From positions 1 to 48,699 of the forward strand of contig CALELM010000093.1 of NCBI GenBank assembly GCA_937902665.1: 48,699 bases of DNA, read 5' to 3'. The notes under the pieces were generated by a model. It saw only the letters and a program-made list of their open reading frames with translations, did not search any database and was not told where the DNA came from. Positions within the stretch are counted from its first letter, which is position 1, and the number at the start of each line of letters is the position of its first letter. The stretch is from an uncultured Selenomonadaceae bacterium. GTDB lineage: Bacteria; Bacillota; Negativicutes; Selenomonadales; Selenomonadaceae. The translations under genes and the position numbers were made by a program. Positions 33,752-41,551 of this stretch are shown here, one piece after another.

Positions 33752-35146
33752 TTATGCATCCTTTTCTTCCTGCGCAACGCAATCCATGATTTTTTCCATC
33801 TGCATGCCGCGCGAGCCCTTGAAAAGAACCGTATCGCCTGCTTGCAAAATCTCCTCCAGTATTCCTCCTGCTTCCTCATGCGAGTCACAGGCAAAAACAT
33901 CCTCAATGCCATGCTCCGAAGCGCCTTTTGCTATCAGCTTTCCCATCTCTCCCAAGGTGATGACCGCAGCAAATTTCTTCTCTGCCAGCTCCTCACCCAC
34001 ATGGTAATGCGCCTGCTCGGAAACATCCCCAAGCTCCAGCATATCACCGAACACGGCAATCTTCCTGCCCTGTTCCATTTCGGAGAGCGTCTGAATGGCA
34101 GCCGTCATGGACATAGGGCTTGCATTGTATGCATCGTTGATGAATTTATACTCGCCCCTCTGGCAAACCTCAAAGCGCATCTTCGTTGCTTCCAGATGCA
34201 AAAGCCCCGTCCTGATTTCTGCCGTAGTAAGTCCAAGGGAATAGCCAACCGCTATAGCGGCCAATGCATTATAGACATTGTGCCGTCCCAGCATAGGGAT
34301 AACGAAATCGTGGCGTTCCCTGCCGTAACGCACCATGAATTTCGTGCAGTTTCCCTCCGTGCGAATGGCTTCTCCCTTCACATCCGCCGATTCCTTGATG
34401 CCAAAGGTCAGAACATTTACACCCTCTGCAGCCTTTTCTATCATACCGATGACATACGGGTTATCCGCATTCAAAACAACCGTACCGCCTGCAGGAATCG
34501 CCTCCACCAGCTCCGCCTTCGCTTTCGCTATATTTTCCAGCGAACCCAAAAGCTCCATGTGTGTCTCCCCAACATTCGTCACAACACCGATATTAGGCGC
34601 TGCAACGGGTGCCAGTGCCTCAATCTGGTGAAGTCCCCGCATACCAATCTCAACAACAGCCGCCCTGTGCCTTTCCTCCAGCCCAAGAAGCGTCAGGGGA
34701 AGCCCTATCTCGTTATTGAAATTTGCCTGCGTCTTGAGGACATCGCCCCATGCCGAGAGTGCCGCCGCCGTGAGATCCTTGGTCGTGGTCTTTCCATTGG
34801 AACCAGTAATCGCAACCACGGGAATATCAAATTTCTTTCTCCAAAAAGCGGCGATTTGCTGATAAGCCGCCAGCGTATCTGCCACCTTCAAGATTGTCCC
34901 ATTTGCGCCTTCGAGCTTCTCCTGCGGGCAATCCATGCGCACCATGACACCTGCCGCACCCTTTTCCAGTGCCTCCTTCGCAAAGTCCTCCCCATGAAAG
35001 CGCTCGCCGTCCAGAGCAAGAAACAAGACTCCCTGCTCTATCTTTCGAGTATCCGTCACGATACCCGTGAACTCCTCCGACTGCCTTGCGGCAATCTCTG
35101 CCTGCGTTGCCTCAACAACATCCTTCAATGTAAAGCTTGGCATCAT
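33752..35146 (-). CDS. murF: UDP-MurNAc-tripeptide--D-Ala-D-Ala ligase
   Basis: A 464-aa Mur ligase that adds D-Ala-D-Ala. It has P-loop ITGSNGKTTTKDL, FNNEIGLPLTLL, EIGMRGLHQIE, FINDAYNASPMSM and a C-terminal GDTVLFKGSRGMQMEKI, all typical of MurF. ATG 35146 overlaps the murE stop by 4 nt. It uses the product of ddl, encoded downstream in the same unit. Confidence 0.96.
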   Translation of the reverse strand: MMPSFTLKDVVEATQAEIAARQSEEFTGIVTDTRKIEQGVLFLALDGERFHGEDFAKEALEKGAAGVMVRMDCPQEKLEGANGTILKVADTLAAYQQIAAFWRKKFDIPVVAITGSNGKTTTKDLTAAALSAWGDVLKTQANFNNEIGLPLTLLGLEERHRAAVVEIGMRGLHQIEALAPVAAPNIGVVTNVGETHMELLGSLENIAKAKAELVEAIPAGGTVVLNADNPYVIGMIEKAAEGVNVLTFGIKESADVKGEAIRTEGNCTKFMVRYGRERHDFVIPMLGRHNVYNALAAIAVGYSLGLTTAEIRTGLLHLEATKMRFEVCQRGEYKFINDAYNASPMSMTAAIQTLSEMEQGRKIAVFGDMLELGDVSEQAHYHVGEELAEKKFAAVITLGEMGKLIAKGASEHGIEDVFACDSHEEAGGILEEILQAGDTVLFKGSRGMQMEKIMDCVAQEEKDA

Positions 35147-36624
35147 TTCTTCCCTCCCATTGCTTCTCTTGCTGTTTCCTTGTCATCAAAATGAATCGTC
35201 TTATCCTTCAATATCTGGTAATTTTCATGTCCCTTGCCCAAAATCACCACAACATCATCGCTCTCGGCAAGCTCCACGGCACGGAAAATCGCCGTGCGCC
35301 GGTCTGCGATACACTCATGATGCTTTTTCCCTATTTTTTCCATAACACCTGCTTCCACGTCCTTCAGGATCGCCATGGGATCCTCGCTTCTGGGATTGTC
35401 TGACGTGGCAAGCACGATATCGGAAAGCTCTGCCGCTATGCGTCCCATGATAGGCCGCTTCGTGCGGTCACGATCCCCGCCGCAGCCAAAAACCGTAAGA
35501 ATCCTTTTCTTTGCAATCTGCCGTGCCGTGCGCAGCACGTTCTCCATGCCGTCAGGCGTATGGGCATAATCCACGATAACAAAGAAGTCCTGCCCTGCAT
35601 CAACCATCTCAAACCGTCCCGGCACACTGGCAAAATCCTGCAAGGTCTTTGCTATCCTCTCCGCCGGAATCCCTTCTGCCAGTGCCGCTCCTGTCGCAGC
35701 CATGACATTGTAAACATTAAAAATGCCCGTGAGCCTGAGGTTGAGCGGCAGCCTGCCAAAAGTGCCGCAAAGCGCAAGCTCCGTCCCGTCTGCCCTCACA
35801 TGGATATCCTCCGCATGAAGGCTCGCCTCCTGCTGGATGCCATAGGTGATTCTCTCGCAATCTGCATGAGCAAGCATCGTTTCCCCTGCCGCATCATCGG
35901 CATTGACGACTGCCGTTTTCCCTTTCTTCGTCCCTTCCCTGCCAAGCATGTCAAACAGTCTCGCCTTTGCCAGCTTGTAGTTTTCCAAGGTTTTATGGTA
36001 ATCCAAATGATCCTGCGTCAAATTCGTGAATACTGCCGTATCAAACTCAATGCCTGCCACTCGGTTCTGGTCCAGTGCATGGGAGGATACCTCCATAACC
36101 ACATAGTCCATCCCCTTGTCACGCATGACCGCTAAGATGTGCTGAAGCTCCACAACATCCGGTGTCGTATTATGGATAGGAAGCGACTCCTCCTCTATCA
36201 TAATCTGTATCGTCCCGATAAGCCCCACCTTGAAACCCGCATTCCTTAAAATAGAACGCAAAATATAGCTTGTCGTTGTCTTGCCATTCGTCCCCGTAAT
36301 GCCGATCATCCGCATGCTTCTCGCCGGATAATCATGAAAAAACGGCACGATTGCATCAAGAGCTGCGGAAAGATCCTTTACCTTGAGAACAGCTGTCCCA
36401 TCCATCGCCTCCAAGTCCCGTGTCGTCAGGATGGCAGACGCTCCTGCCTCCACTGCCTGCGGAATAAACTTGTGCCCATCCACATGAAATCCCGGAATGC
36501 AAACGAACAAGGTTCCCTTGCCGACCTTGCGGGAATCATGCTCTATCCCATAAATTTCCGTCTCCGGATCTCCTATCAGTTCAGCGCCCTTTACCAGCCT
36601 TGCCAATTCACCGATGGTTTTCAT
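35143..36624 (-). CDS. murE: UDP-MurNAc-L-Ala-D-Glu--meso-diaminopimelate ligase
   Basis: A 493-aa Mur ligase that adds the third residue. It has P-loop ITGTNGKTTTSYI, NLTQDHLDYHKT, and the substrate motif DNPRSEDP. DNPR is the signature of enzymes that take meso-diaminopimelate in place of L-lysine, so the peptidoglycan is predicted to be DAP-type. A GGGGGAGAG box precedes ATG 36624. It is the first gene after an internal terminator and promoter, so it starts its own transcription unit. Confidence 0.96.
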   Translation of the reverse strand: MKTIGELARLVKGAELIGDPETEIYGIEHDSRKVGKGTLFVCIPGFHVDGHKFIPQAVEAGASAILTTRDLEAMDGTAVLKVKDLSAALDAIVPFFHDYPARSMRMIGITGTNGKTTTSYILRSILRNAGFKVGLIGTIQIMIEEESLPIHNTTPDVVELQHILAVMRDKGMDYVVMEVSSHALDQNRVAGIEFDTAVFTNLTQDHLDYHKTLENYKLAKARLFDMLGREGTKKGKTAVVNADDAAGETMLAHADCERITYGIQQEASLHAEDIHVRADGTELALCGTFGRLPLNLRLTGIFNVYNVMAATGAALAEGIPAERIAKTLQDFASVPGRFEMVDAGQDFFVIVDYAHTPDGMENVLRTARQIAKKRILTVFGCGGDRDRTKRPIMGRIAAELSDIVLATSDNPRSEDPMAILKDVEAGVMEKIGKKHHECIADRRTAIFRAVELAESDDVVVILGKGHENYQILKDKTIHFDDKETAREAMGGKK

Positions 36625-36679
36625 ACAGTCTCTCCCCCTTGCGGATCCACTCTAATCGTTTCCCGTTCAGACTTCTTCC

Positions 36680-36708
36680 ATTAAAGCACAATAAGAAGAT
36701 GCTTTCAA
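36680..36708 (-). promoter_or_regulatory. Promoter of the murE-to-ftsZ unit
   Basis: TTGAAA, 17-bp spacer, TTTAAT on the minus strand, 55 bp before murE. It overlaps a GAAAATGC/GCATCTTC hairpin that resembles the first hairpin of the dispersed repeats. Confidence 0.75.
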
Positions 36709-36719
36709 GCATTTTCTTG

Positions 36720-36753
36720 CAAAAAAGGAGCAACGAAAAAATCGCTGCCCCTT
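36720..36753 (-). terminator. Terminator after ftsL
   Basis: GGGGCAGCGA pairs with TCGTTGCTCC (two G-U pairs), followed by TTTTTTGC in the minus direction. It splits the dcw cluster at the usual ftsI position. The rest of 36754-36824 shows nothing. Confidence 0.85.
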
Positions 36754-36824
36754 GGTAAAGCCTATTTCATTTTCCCATTGCCCGTCTTCCTATCTGCAAG
36801 GAAGCGGCAGCTCCTCAAAGCCCT

Positions 36825-37214
36825 CTATTTTTCGTGAGCAAAATATACCTGCGTTGGCAAGGACATTCCCAGCTGTTCCGTTGCGATCGCCTTGATCCTT
36901 TGCGGTGACTTCAAATGAGCAATCTCTATTCTCAGCCGCTCATTTTCCTGCTCCAGCTTCTGCGCCTTTTGCTGCATATCCACCAGCTCATATCCATGCG
37001 TTGCGATAATCCCGTTCCTCACAACGACCGCCATAGACATCACGACCATCATAAAAATAAAAATCTTGGCATGATTCCGAAGCGATTGGTTCAATACGCT
37101 TTGAACCTGCGGAGTATCCTCTGCCCGCTCCATTTCTACCTTTTTCTGGATTCTGCTCGAAAATCTTTCTTCTTCATAACTAAACTCATGGTCTTCCTTG
37201 CGATCTGCCAGCAT
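36825..37214 (-). CDS. ftsL: Cell division protein FtsL
   Basis: A 129-aa bitopic protein with a charged cytoplasmic N-terminus (about 1-50), a membrane segment (IFIFMMVVMSMAVVV) and a periplasmic leucine-zipper-like coiled coil (MQQKAQKLEQENERLRIEIAHL). It ends in IKAIATEQLGMSLP, a typical FtsL tail. It pairs with FtsB/DivIC and FtsQ in the divisome. It overlaps the end of rsmH by 29 nt; AAGGAGGGG upstream of ATG 37214 supports this start. Confidence 0.88.
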   Translation of the reverse strand: MLADRKEDHEFSYEEERFSSRIQKKVEMERAEDTPQVQSVLNQSLRNHAKIFIFMMVVMSMAVVVRNGIIATHGYELVDMQQKAQKLEQENERLRIEIAHLKSPQRIKAIATEQLGMSLPTQVYFAHEK

Positions 37215-38187
37215 ACGATACCCCTCCTTCCCTATCTATATTGATTGGCAATTTTTCTGCGATTCGAAGTTTTGCGCTTTTCGACCGTGAATTGCGCTCC
37301 TGCTCCTCCCTGCCTGCCTTCATTGGCTTTCCAAGCAAGCGAATCTCCGGGCGATGGCCACACACGCAGACAGGAAGCTGCGGCGGGCAAATACAGCCAC
37401 GGCTCATATCCTTCAAGACCTGCTTGGCTATGCGGTCCTCCAAGGAATGAAAGGTTATGACAGCAAGCCTTCCCCCCGGTGCCAAGTGACGCACCGCAGC
37501 GCGGAAAGTCTCTTCCAAAATCCCAAGCTCATTGTTGACCTCGATCCGAACCGCCTGAAACACCCTCTTGGCAGGATGACCGCCTGCGGACTGCCGGACT
37601 GCCTTTGGTATTGCCCTGCAAATAATATCCACAAGCTCCCCTGTCGTTTCCACGGGCTTTTCCTGCCTGCGCTCCACGACAAACTTCGCAATTCTCTTTG
37701 ACCAGCGTTCCTCCCCATAGGCATGGAAAATACGCGCCAGTTCCCCTTCCTCGTAGGAATTTATGACATCATAAGCAGAAAGGCTGCTTTCCGGATTCAT
37801 CCGCATATCAAGAGGTGCATCCTGCATATAGGAAAACCCTCGCTCTGCCGTATCAATTTGATGAGACGACACGCCCAAGTCAAAAAGGATTCCCTGCACC
37901 AAGGGAGCATCCTGCTTCTCCAAAATCTCCTCCAAATGGCAAAAATTATCATGCACGATATCCACACGGCAGGCAGCGCCCGACAACCGTTCTGTCGCTG
38001 CCTCGATCGCTTGCGCATCTTGGTCAATGCCAATGAGCCTTCCTTCCTCGGAAAGCAGGGACGCAATACGCCCCGCATGGCCTGCCCCTCCCAACGTGCA
38101 ATCCACATAGATTCCATTCGTATCTGTCACCAGTCCCCTGATGGTTTCCTCCAACAGGACACTGACATGATGAAAATCCTTTTCCAA
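37186..38187 (-). CDS. rsmH: 16S rRNA (cytosine-1402-N4)-methyltransferase RsmH
   Basis: A 333-aa SAM methyltransferase that modifies C1402 in the ribosomal P-site. It starts DFHHVSVLLEETI, then VDCTLGGAGHAG (SAM loop), FDLGVSSHQIDTAERGFSYM, DMRMNP, and RIEVNNELGILEE, and ends with the VITFHSLEDRI region. The start is TTG 38187, with AGGAAAGGG about 12 nt upstream; the frame is open another 49 codons into mraZ but without homology. It is the second gene of mraZ-rsmH-ftsL. Confidence 0.95.
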   Translation of the reverse strand: MEKDFHHVSVLLEETIRGLVTDTNGIYVDCTLGGAGHAGRIASLLSEEGRLIGIDQDAQAIEAATERLSGAACRVDIVHDNFCHLEEILEKQDAPLVQGILFDLGVSSHQIDTAERGFSYMQDAPLDMRMNPESSLSAYDVINSYEEGELARIFHAYGEERWSKRIAKFVVERRQEKPVETTGELVDIICRAIPKAVRQSAGGHPAKRVFQAVRIEVNNELGILEETFRAAVRHLAPGGRLAVITFHSLEDRIAKQVLKDMSRGCICPPQLPVCVCGHRPEIRLLGKPMKAGREEQERNSRSKSAKLRIAEKLPINIDREGGVSYAGRSQGRP

Positions 38188-38243
38188 CCAAAAACACGAC
38201 CCTTTCCTAGAGCAAACACGGAAGTCCCAAGCAAGAGCAGCTG

Positions 38244-38675
38244 TCAAATGCCCAACTCCGCAAGATTCTCGGCAATTTTCGTAACCGCAGGATTGACCTC
38301 CCCTGTGTACCTCGTCCAAGCATCCTTGTCCCAAAGCTCCACACGGTTCATCACACCTGCCAGTACCACGCTCTTGGTAAGTCCTGCATAACTCCTGAGA
38401 TTGCTAGGTACCAAAAAACGCCCCTGCTTGTCACATTCCAGCATTCTTGCGCCGGCAAAGAAAAATCGGACGAAAGCCCTCGCCTCCGTCTTTGCAAGAG
38501 GCAGCTCCTTCAGCTTTTGCGAAAGAACCTCCCACTCCGACTTTGCGTAGACAAACAAACAGCCATCCAGCCCCTTCGTGATAAAAAAAACGTCTCCAAG
38601 CTCCAAGCGGAAATCCGCAGGCATAATGACACGTCCCTTTGCGTCAATGCTATGCATGAACTCGCCCATTAACAT
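38244..38675 (-). CDS. mraZ: Transcriptional regulator MraZ
   Basis: A 143-aa protein with two SpoVT/AbrB-like DNA-binding halves. The first has MGEFMHSIDAKGRVIMPADFR; the second has LECDKQGRFLVPSNLRSYAGL. Both carry the DxKGR/DxQGR signature. MraZ forms a ring and represses or modulates its own dcw operon. The start MLMGEF follows the family form M-x-MGE; an ATG two codons later is equally possible. Its operator boxes are visible upstream. Confidence 0.95.
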   Translation of the reverse strand: MLMGEFMHSIDAKGRVIMPADFRLELGDVFFITKGLDGCLFVYAKSEWEVLSQKLKELPLAKTEARAFVRFFFAGARMLECDKQGRFLVPSNLRSYAGLTKSVVLAGVMNRVELWDKDAWTRYTGEVNPAVTKIAENLAELGI

Positions 38676-38706
38676 CCTGCCGACACCACCATTCTGAACT
38701 CTTCAC

Positions 38707-38731
38707 CCACTTTATGCCACTCTGTGCCACT
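38707..38731 (-). promoter_or_regulatory. MraZ operator, three AGTGG boxes
   Basis: AGTGG occurs three times at exact 10-bp spacing on the minus strand (38727-38731, 38717-38721, 38707-38711), between the promoter and the mraZ start. Direct repeats of TGG-type boxes at one helical turn are the known MraZ target in other bacteria. Confidence 0.85.
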
Positions 38732-38742
38732 TCCTCATACAT

Positions 38743-38770
38743 TTTATATCAAACCCTCCCGTTTTTGCAA
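38743..38770 (-). promoter_or_regulatory. Promoter of mraZ-rsmH-ftsL
   Basis: TTGCAA, 16-bp spacer, TATAAA on the minus strand, directly upstream of the AGTGG boxes. Confidence 0.7.
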
Positions 38771-38844
38771 GTCCAAAGCAAAAGAATTTCGAGAGGATAA
38801 TTATAAAATAACGCATAGCTATGATTGCTTTTGTAAAATCATAA

Positions 38845-38892
38845 CAAAAAGGCAGGATACTGCACGAATCCAAATCCATGCAGTACCCTGCC
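38845..38892 (-). terminator. Terminator of the deacetylase unit
   Basis: GGCAGGGTACTGCA pairs with TGCAGTATCCTGCC, followed by TTTTTG in the minus direction. Confidence 0.9.
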
Positions 38893-38904
38893 CTTCTTCC
38901 TGTT

Positions 38905-39729
38905 TTAGTTCTTGACCCAGCCAAATCTTTCAAAAATCGGCGTATAGCGAATACGCTCCAAAAAGGACTTGTGCGTGTTTTCCGTATGGAAAATCGGCAC
39001 ACGTTCCATAGCATACACGTTGCTCCCCTTGTCCACATTCCCATACTTGATGGTAAATGCTCCCTTGTAGCCTGCCTCCTTGACCATCTGCGCAATGTGC
39101 AAGTTATACGTCCCTGTCGGATATGCCATAAAATGAATGGCATGCCCCAGCTCCTGCTCTATTTTTTTCTTGGACTCCACCAGCTCCGTCCGCAGCTGTT
39201 CATCGGAAAGATCCGTCATAGACTTATGATCTACCGTATGGGACTCGATGCGAATACCGTTCTTTTCCATTTCTCTTGCATTGTCCCACGTCATATAGTT
39301 CTTTTGCTTCCCGAGGAAGCCCGACACAACAAAAATCGTTGCCGTGAAGTCATATTTCTTCAAGATTGGATAAGCATTCTCGTAATTGTCCAAGTAACCG
39401 TCATCAAAGGTGATCAGCACAGGATTCTCAGGAAGCTCCGCATTTCCCGACAGGCTGTCATACAGCTCATCAGGCGTGATTGTATGATAGCCGTGCTCCT
39501 TGAGATAACACATCTGCTCATCGAAGTCCTCCGGTGTCACGGACAAGGAGATTTCCATATCGTCCACCTTGTGGTAATTCAAGACCATGACCTTCGTTCC
39601 GTTCTCGCTGTCTGCCACCATGCGCGCCTTCAGGCTCTGCGGAGCGGAAAACAGGAACGGGACTAGCAAAAGCAAGGTCACAAGCACAACATGCTTTGCA
39701 GAAAATCTTCTTTTGCCCCATATTCGCAC
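38905..39729 (-). CDS. Polysaccharide deacetylase (NodB family)
   Basis: A 274-aa protein with a signal anchor (HVVLVTLLLLVPFLF) and a NodB domain from about residue 45. Motif 1 is LITFDDGYLDNYEN with the metal and catalytic Asp pair, motif 2 is IESHTVDHKSM with the His ligands, and motif 3 is MAYPTGTY. Family members remove N-acetyl groups from peptidoglycan or other envelope glycans outside the inner membrane; the substrate is not known. The start is GTG 39729 after GGGGAG. It lies 15 bp after the Lgt-like gene, so the two are probably one unit, closed by the terminator at 38845-38892. Confidence 0.9.
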   Translation of the reverse strand: MRIWGKRRFSAKHVVLVTLLLLVPFLFSAPQSLKARMVADSENGTKVMVLNYHKVDDMEISLSVTPEDFDEQMCYLKEHGYHTITPDELYDSLSGNAELPENPVLITFDDGYLDNYENAYPILKKYDFTATIFVVSGFLGKQKNYMTWDNAREMEKNGIRIESHTVDHKSMTDLSDEQLRTELVESKKKIEQELGHAIHFMAYPTGTYNLHIAQMVKEAGYKGAFTIKYGNVDKGSNVYAMERVPIFHTENTHKSFLERIRYTPIFERFGWVKN

Positions 39730-39744
39730 ATCCTCACGCTCCCC

Positions 39745-40425
39745 TCAAAAATAATCACAGCGAACGCTGCCACGATAAACCAAAAATACCAGCGAAAACA
39801 CCAACAGAAAAAAGGCTGCCGTTCCTCCCATCAAGGAAGAACTGCTCCCTGCAAGCTGCAATATGCCCGTCATTGCCATTCCAACGGATGCAAAAACACC
39901 ACTGCGCCACCGCCGCCTCCTGCGTTCCTGCCAGAAGGAAGCAAACGTCACCAGCAGGAACAGCACGAACTGCATACCTGCCGCATACCAAGAAGGAGCC
40001 ACCTTCCCCATGCCGCACAACAAGAAATGGAACAGCTCAAACACGAAAGCAATGAGCAGCACCTGCGGCATAAACACATCCAGCCAAAGCCATCCATCCA
40101 AGCCCTGTATTCTCCCATAAATAAAAACGGCAACGCACAAGCCAAGAAAACCGCCCAGAAAGGAATACCCTCCCTGCCACAAGCAGAGAAAGGACAGCGG
40201 CTGCATGTAAAATTCCTCCCAATGCGTCCCAACGTACACAAGCCGTGAAGAAACTGCAGAAAATACTCCCCCCAACAAAAAAAGATTCACGAACGAATCG
40301 AAACCTTCCCCATGCAGGCGCGCAAGCCCGAAGCTTCCTGCCCCGCCCAGCAAAATGGCACCCAAAAGAAGCAATCCATAAGCATAAACCTGCAACCCGC
40401 CCACCGCAAAGGCAGCAACCTCCAC
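39745..40425 (-). CDS. Lgt-like membrane protein (divergent prolipoprotein diacylglyceryl transferase homologue)
   Basis: A 226-aa protein with six or seven membrane segments and the Lgt layout: VYAYGLLLLGAILLG near the start, RLVYVGTHWEEF, then PLSFLCLWQGGYSFLGGFLG, which matches the Lgt W-x-GG-x-S-x-x-GG segment. The later GR-x-GNF region that carries catalytic Arg and Asn in Lgt is replaced by FELFHFLLCGMGKVAP. Diacylglyceryl transfer is therefore doubtful. The start is GTG 40425 with GGAGG 8 nt upstream; the longer frame runs past that box. It is probably co-transcribed with the deacetylase. Confidence 0.75.
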   Translation of the reverse strand: MEVAAFAVGGLQVYAYGLLLLGAILLGGAGSFGLARLHGEGFDSFVNLFLLGGVFSAVSSRLVYVGTHWEEFYMQPLSFLCLWQGGYSFLGGFLGLCVAVFIYGRIQGLDGWLWLDVFMPQVLLIAFVFELFHFLLCGMGKVAPSWYAAGMQFVLFLLVTFASFWQERRRRRWRSGVFASVGMAMTGILQLAGSSSSLMGGTAAFFLLVFSLVFLVYRGSVRCDYF

Positions 40426-40536
40426 AAGCAAAACCTCCTCCCACGGTGCGAACAATGCACAGAAACCTTTCCTTATTGTACATGGAAATCCCACAAAAAA
40501 CCACCCTGCCCAGATGAAAATGAAAAAAAAGTATGC

Positions 40537-40542
40537 TATAAT
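40537..40542 (+). promoter_or_regulatory. Extended -10 promoter of the DUF1858 gene
   Basis: TATGCTATAAT: perfect TATAAT with an upstream TG, 30 bp before ATG. No clear -35 box, as expected for an extended -10 promoter. Confidence 0.7.
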
Positions 40543-40571
40543 CGTGTGTGAACAGAAAGGAGGAGTTTCCT

Positions 40572-40775
40572 ATGACGATCACAAAGGACATGAGCATCCT
40601 CGAAGTCGTGCAGAAATACCCTGCAACTGCAGAAGTACTCATGAACGCAGGCATGGGCTGCCTTGGCTGTGCCGCTGCTCATTTTGAAAACATCGAGCAA
40701 GGCGCTATGGCACACGGCATCGACATCGATGCTTTGATGGAAGAACTTAACAAGGTCGTTCCTGCCGAGGCTTAA
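40572..40775 (+). CDS. DUF1858 domain protein (hybrid-cluster-associated redox disulfide type)
   Basis: A 67-aa protein: TITKDMSILEVVQKYPATAEVLMNAG, then MGCLGCAAAHFENIEQGA, which holds the paired CxxC, then GIDIDALMEELNKV. This is the compact helical DUF1858 fold, often linked to hybrid cluster proteins or other redox partners; no partner lies nearby. ATG 40572 has AAAGGAGGAG 6 nt upstream. It is monocistronic, with an extended -10 promoter and a very long terminator stem. Confidence 0.92.
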   Translation: MTITKDMSILEVVQKYPATAEVLMNAGMGCLGCAAAHFENIEQGAMAHGIDIDALMEELNKVVPAEA

Positions 40776-40814
40776 AAAAAGCATTGTGAAAGCAAACCAT
40801 GCGATTGCTTATGG

Positions 40815-40887
40815 CTCATGGTGCATCTTCTTGGATAGGTTTTTGTGCAACTTAATCCTATCAAAAGATACGCCATGAGTTTTTTAT
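40815..40887 (+). terminator. Long stem-loop terminator between DUF1858 and the HigBA pair
   Basis: About 23 paired bases with small bulges: CTCATGGTG pairs with CGCCATGAG and GGATAGG with CCTATC, followed by TTTTTTATTTG. It is long for a terminator and could also be a small inverted-repeat insertion. It touches the antitoxin 3' end at 40884. Confidence 0.8.
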
Positions 40888-41180
40888 TTGTTCAAATTCA
40901 TTTCGCAATCTACCAAAGAAATTTTCAAATTCATGCCCATCCCAGCTGCCAAGCGTTGCAAAAGCTTAACAGAAGGATTTCTGTACCCATTTTCCAGTCT
41001 GCTGATTTCAGTTTGAGCAATACCAGTTCTGAGAGATAACTCCTTTTGGCTAATATTTGCTTTCGTGCGTGCATCAATGATACTGCGAATAACGTCAAGC
41101 TCAGGCTGGAGTTCCGTGTAGGCTTTTGCAAATTTGGGGTCAGTCATTTGCTCTGTTTTATATTGTTTCAGTGTTTTCAC
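40884..41180 (-). CDS. HTH-type antitoxin (HigA/XRE family)
   Basis: A 98-aa protein with an XRE helix-turn-helix: SIIDARTKANISQKELSLRTGIAQTEISRLENG (about 35-68), where TGIAQTEISRLENG is the recognition part. It continues NPSVKLLQRLAAGMGMNLKI. The N-terminal part is helical and likely binds the toxin. It is expected to neutralise the co-encoded HigB-like toxin and repress the promoter at 41552-41580. Its ATG overlaps the toxin stop by 4 nt. Confidence 0.9.
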   Translation of the reverse strand: MKTLKQYKTEQMTDPKFAKAYTELQPELDVIRSIIDARTKANISQKELSLRTGIAQTEISRLENGYRNPSVKLLQRLAAGMGMNLKISLVDCEMNLNK

Positions 41181-41533
41181 GATTTATCATCCTCTCTTTT
41201 CAAAAAATCAGTTCTATATTTTTTTGCAAGTTCAATTATTTTAGCTGGAGTTTTTTGTGTCTTTTTTACAAACCCATTGGTAAATACAATACGACCGTCA
41301 ACATAGAAAAAATACAATGACCTCGTGATATTACTGCCTAGTTTGCAACGCAATTCAAAAATTCCATCATCTAAATGTTCACTGTACGGCAGTCTTAGCG
41401 AGGTACCTCTTTCCTCTAAAATTTCCATAAGCCCAACAACTTTTGCTCGCATTTTTTCATCCAGTGAATTTAAAAAATCTTCAATAGGGGATTTTCCATC
41501 AGCAGTTTCGTAAAATTCAACTGTAAATTTCAT
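41177..41533 (-). CDS. RelE/HigB-like toxin (phage Gp49-like family)
   Basis: A 118-aa protein starting KFTVEFYETADGKSPIEDFL, with LRLPYSEHLDDGIFELRCKLG and RSLYFFYVDGRIVFTNGFVKKTQKTP. These are the beta-strand and basic segments of Gp49-like HigB toxins, which cut mRNA on the ribosome. The conserved R in ELRCK and the K-rich FVKKTQKTP strand are present, so activity is plausible. The toxin comes first and the antitoxin second, the HigBA order. Confidence 0.9.
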   Translation of the reverse strand: MKFTVEFYETADGKSPIEDFLNSLDEKMRAKVVGLMEILEERGTSLRLPYSEHLDDGIFELRCKLGSNITRSLYFFYVDGRIVFTNGFVKKTQKTPAKIIELAKKYRTDFLKREDDKS

Positions 41534-41551
41534 AAATTACACCTCAAATAC

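Noticed and set aside
33398..35194. A 598-codon plus-strand frame across mraY, murF and the murE end
   Set aside because: Antisense shadow: the three minus-strand genes carry full family motifs, and the frame has no domain and high Cys/His/Arg content typical of reverse reading.
36700..36720. A fifth copy of the dispersed repeat near murE
   Set aside because: Only the GAAAATGC/GCATCTTC hairpin is shared; none of the other repeat blocks follows, so similarity may be chance.
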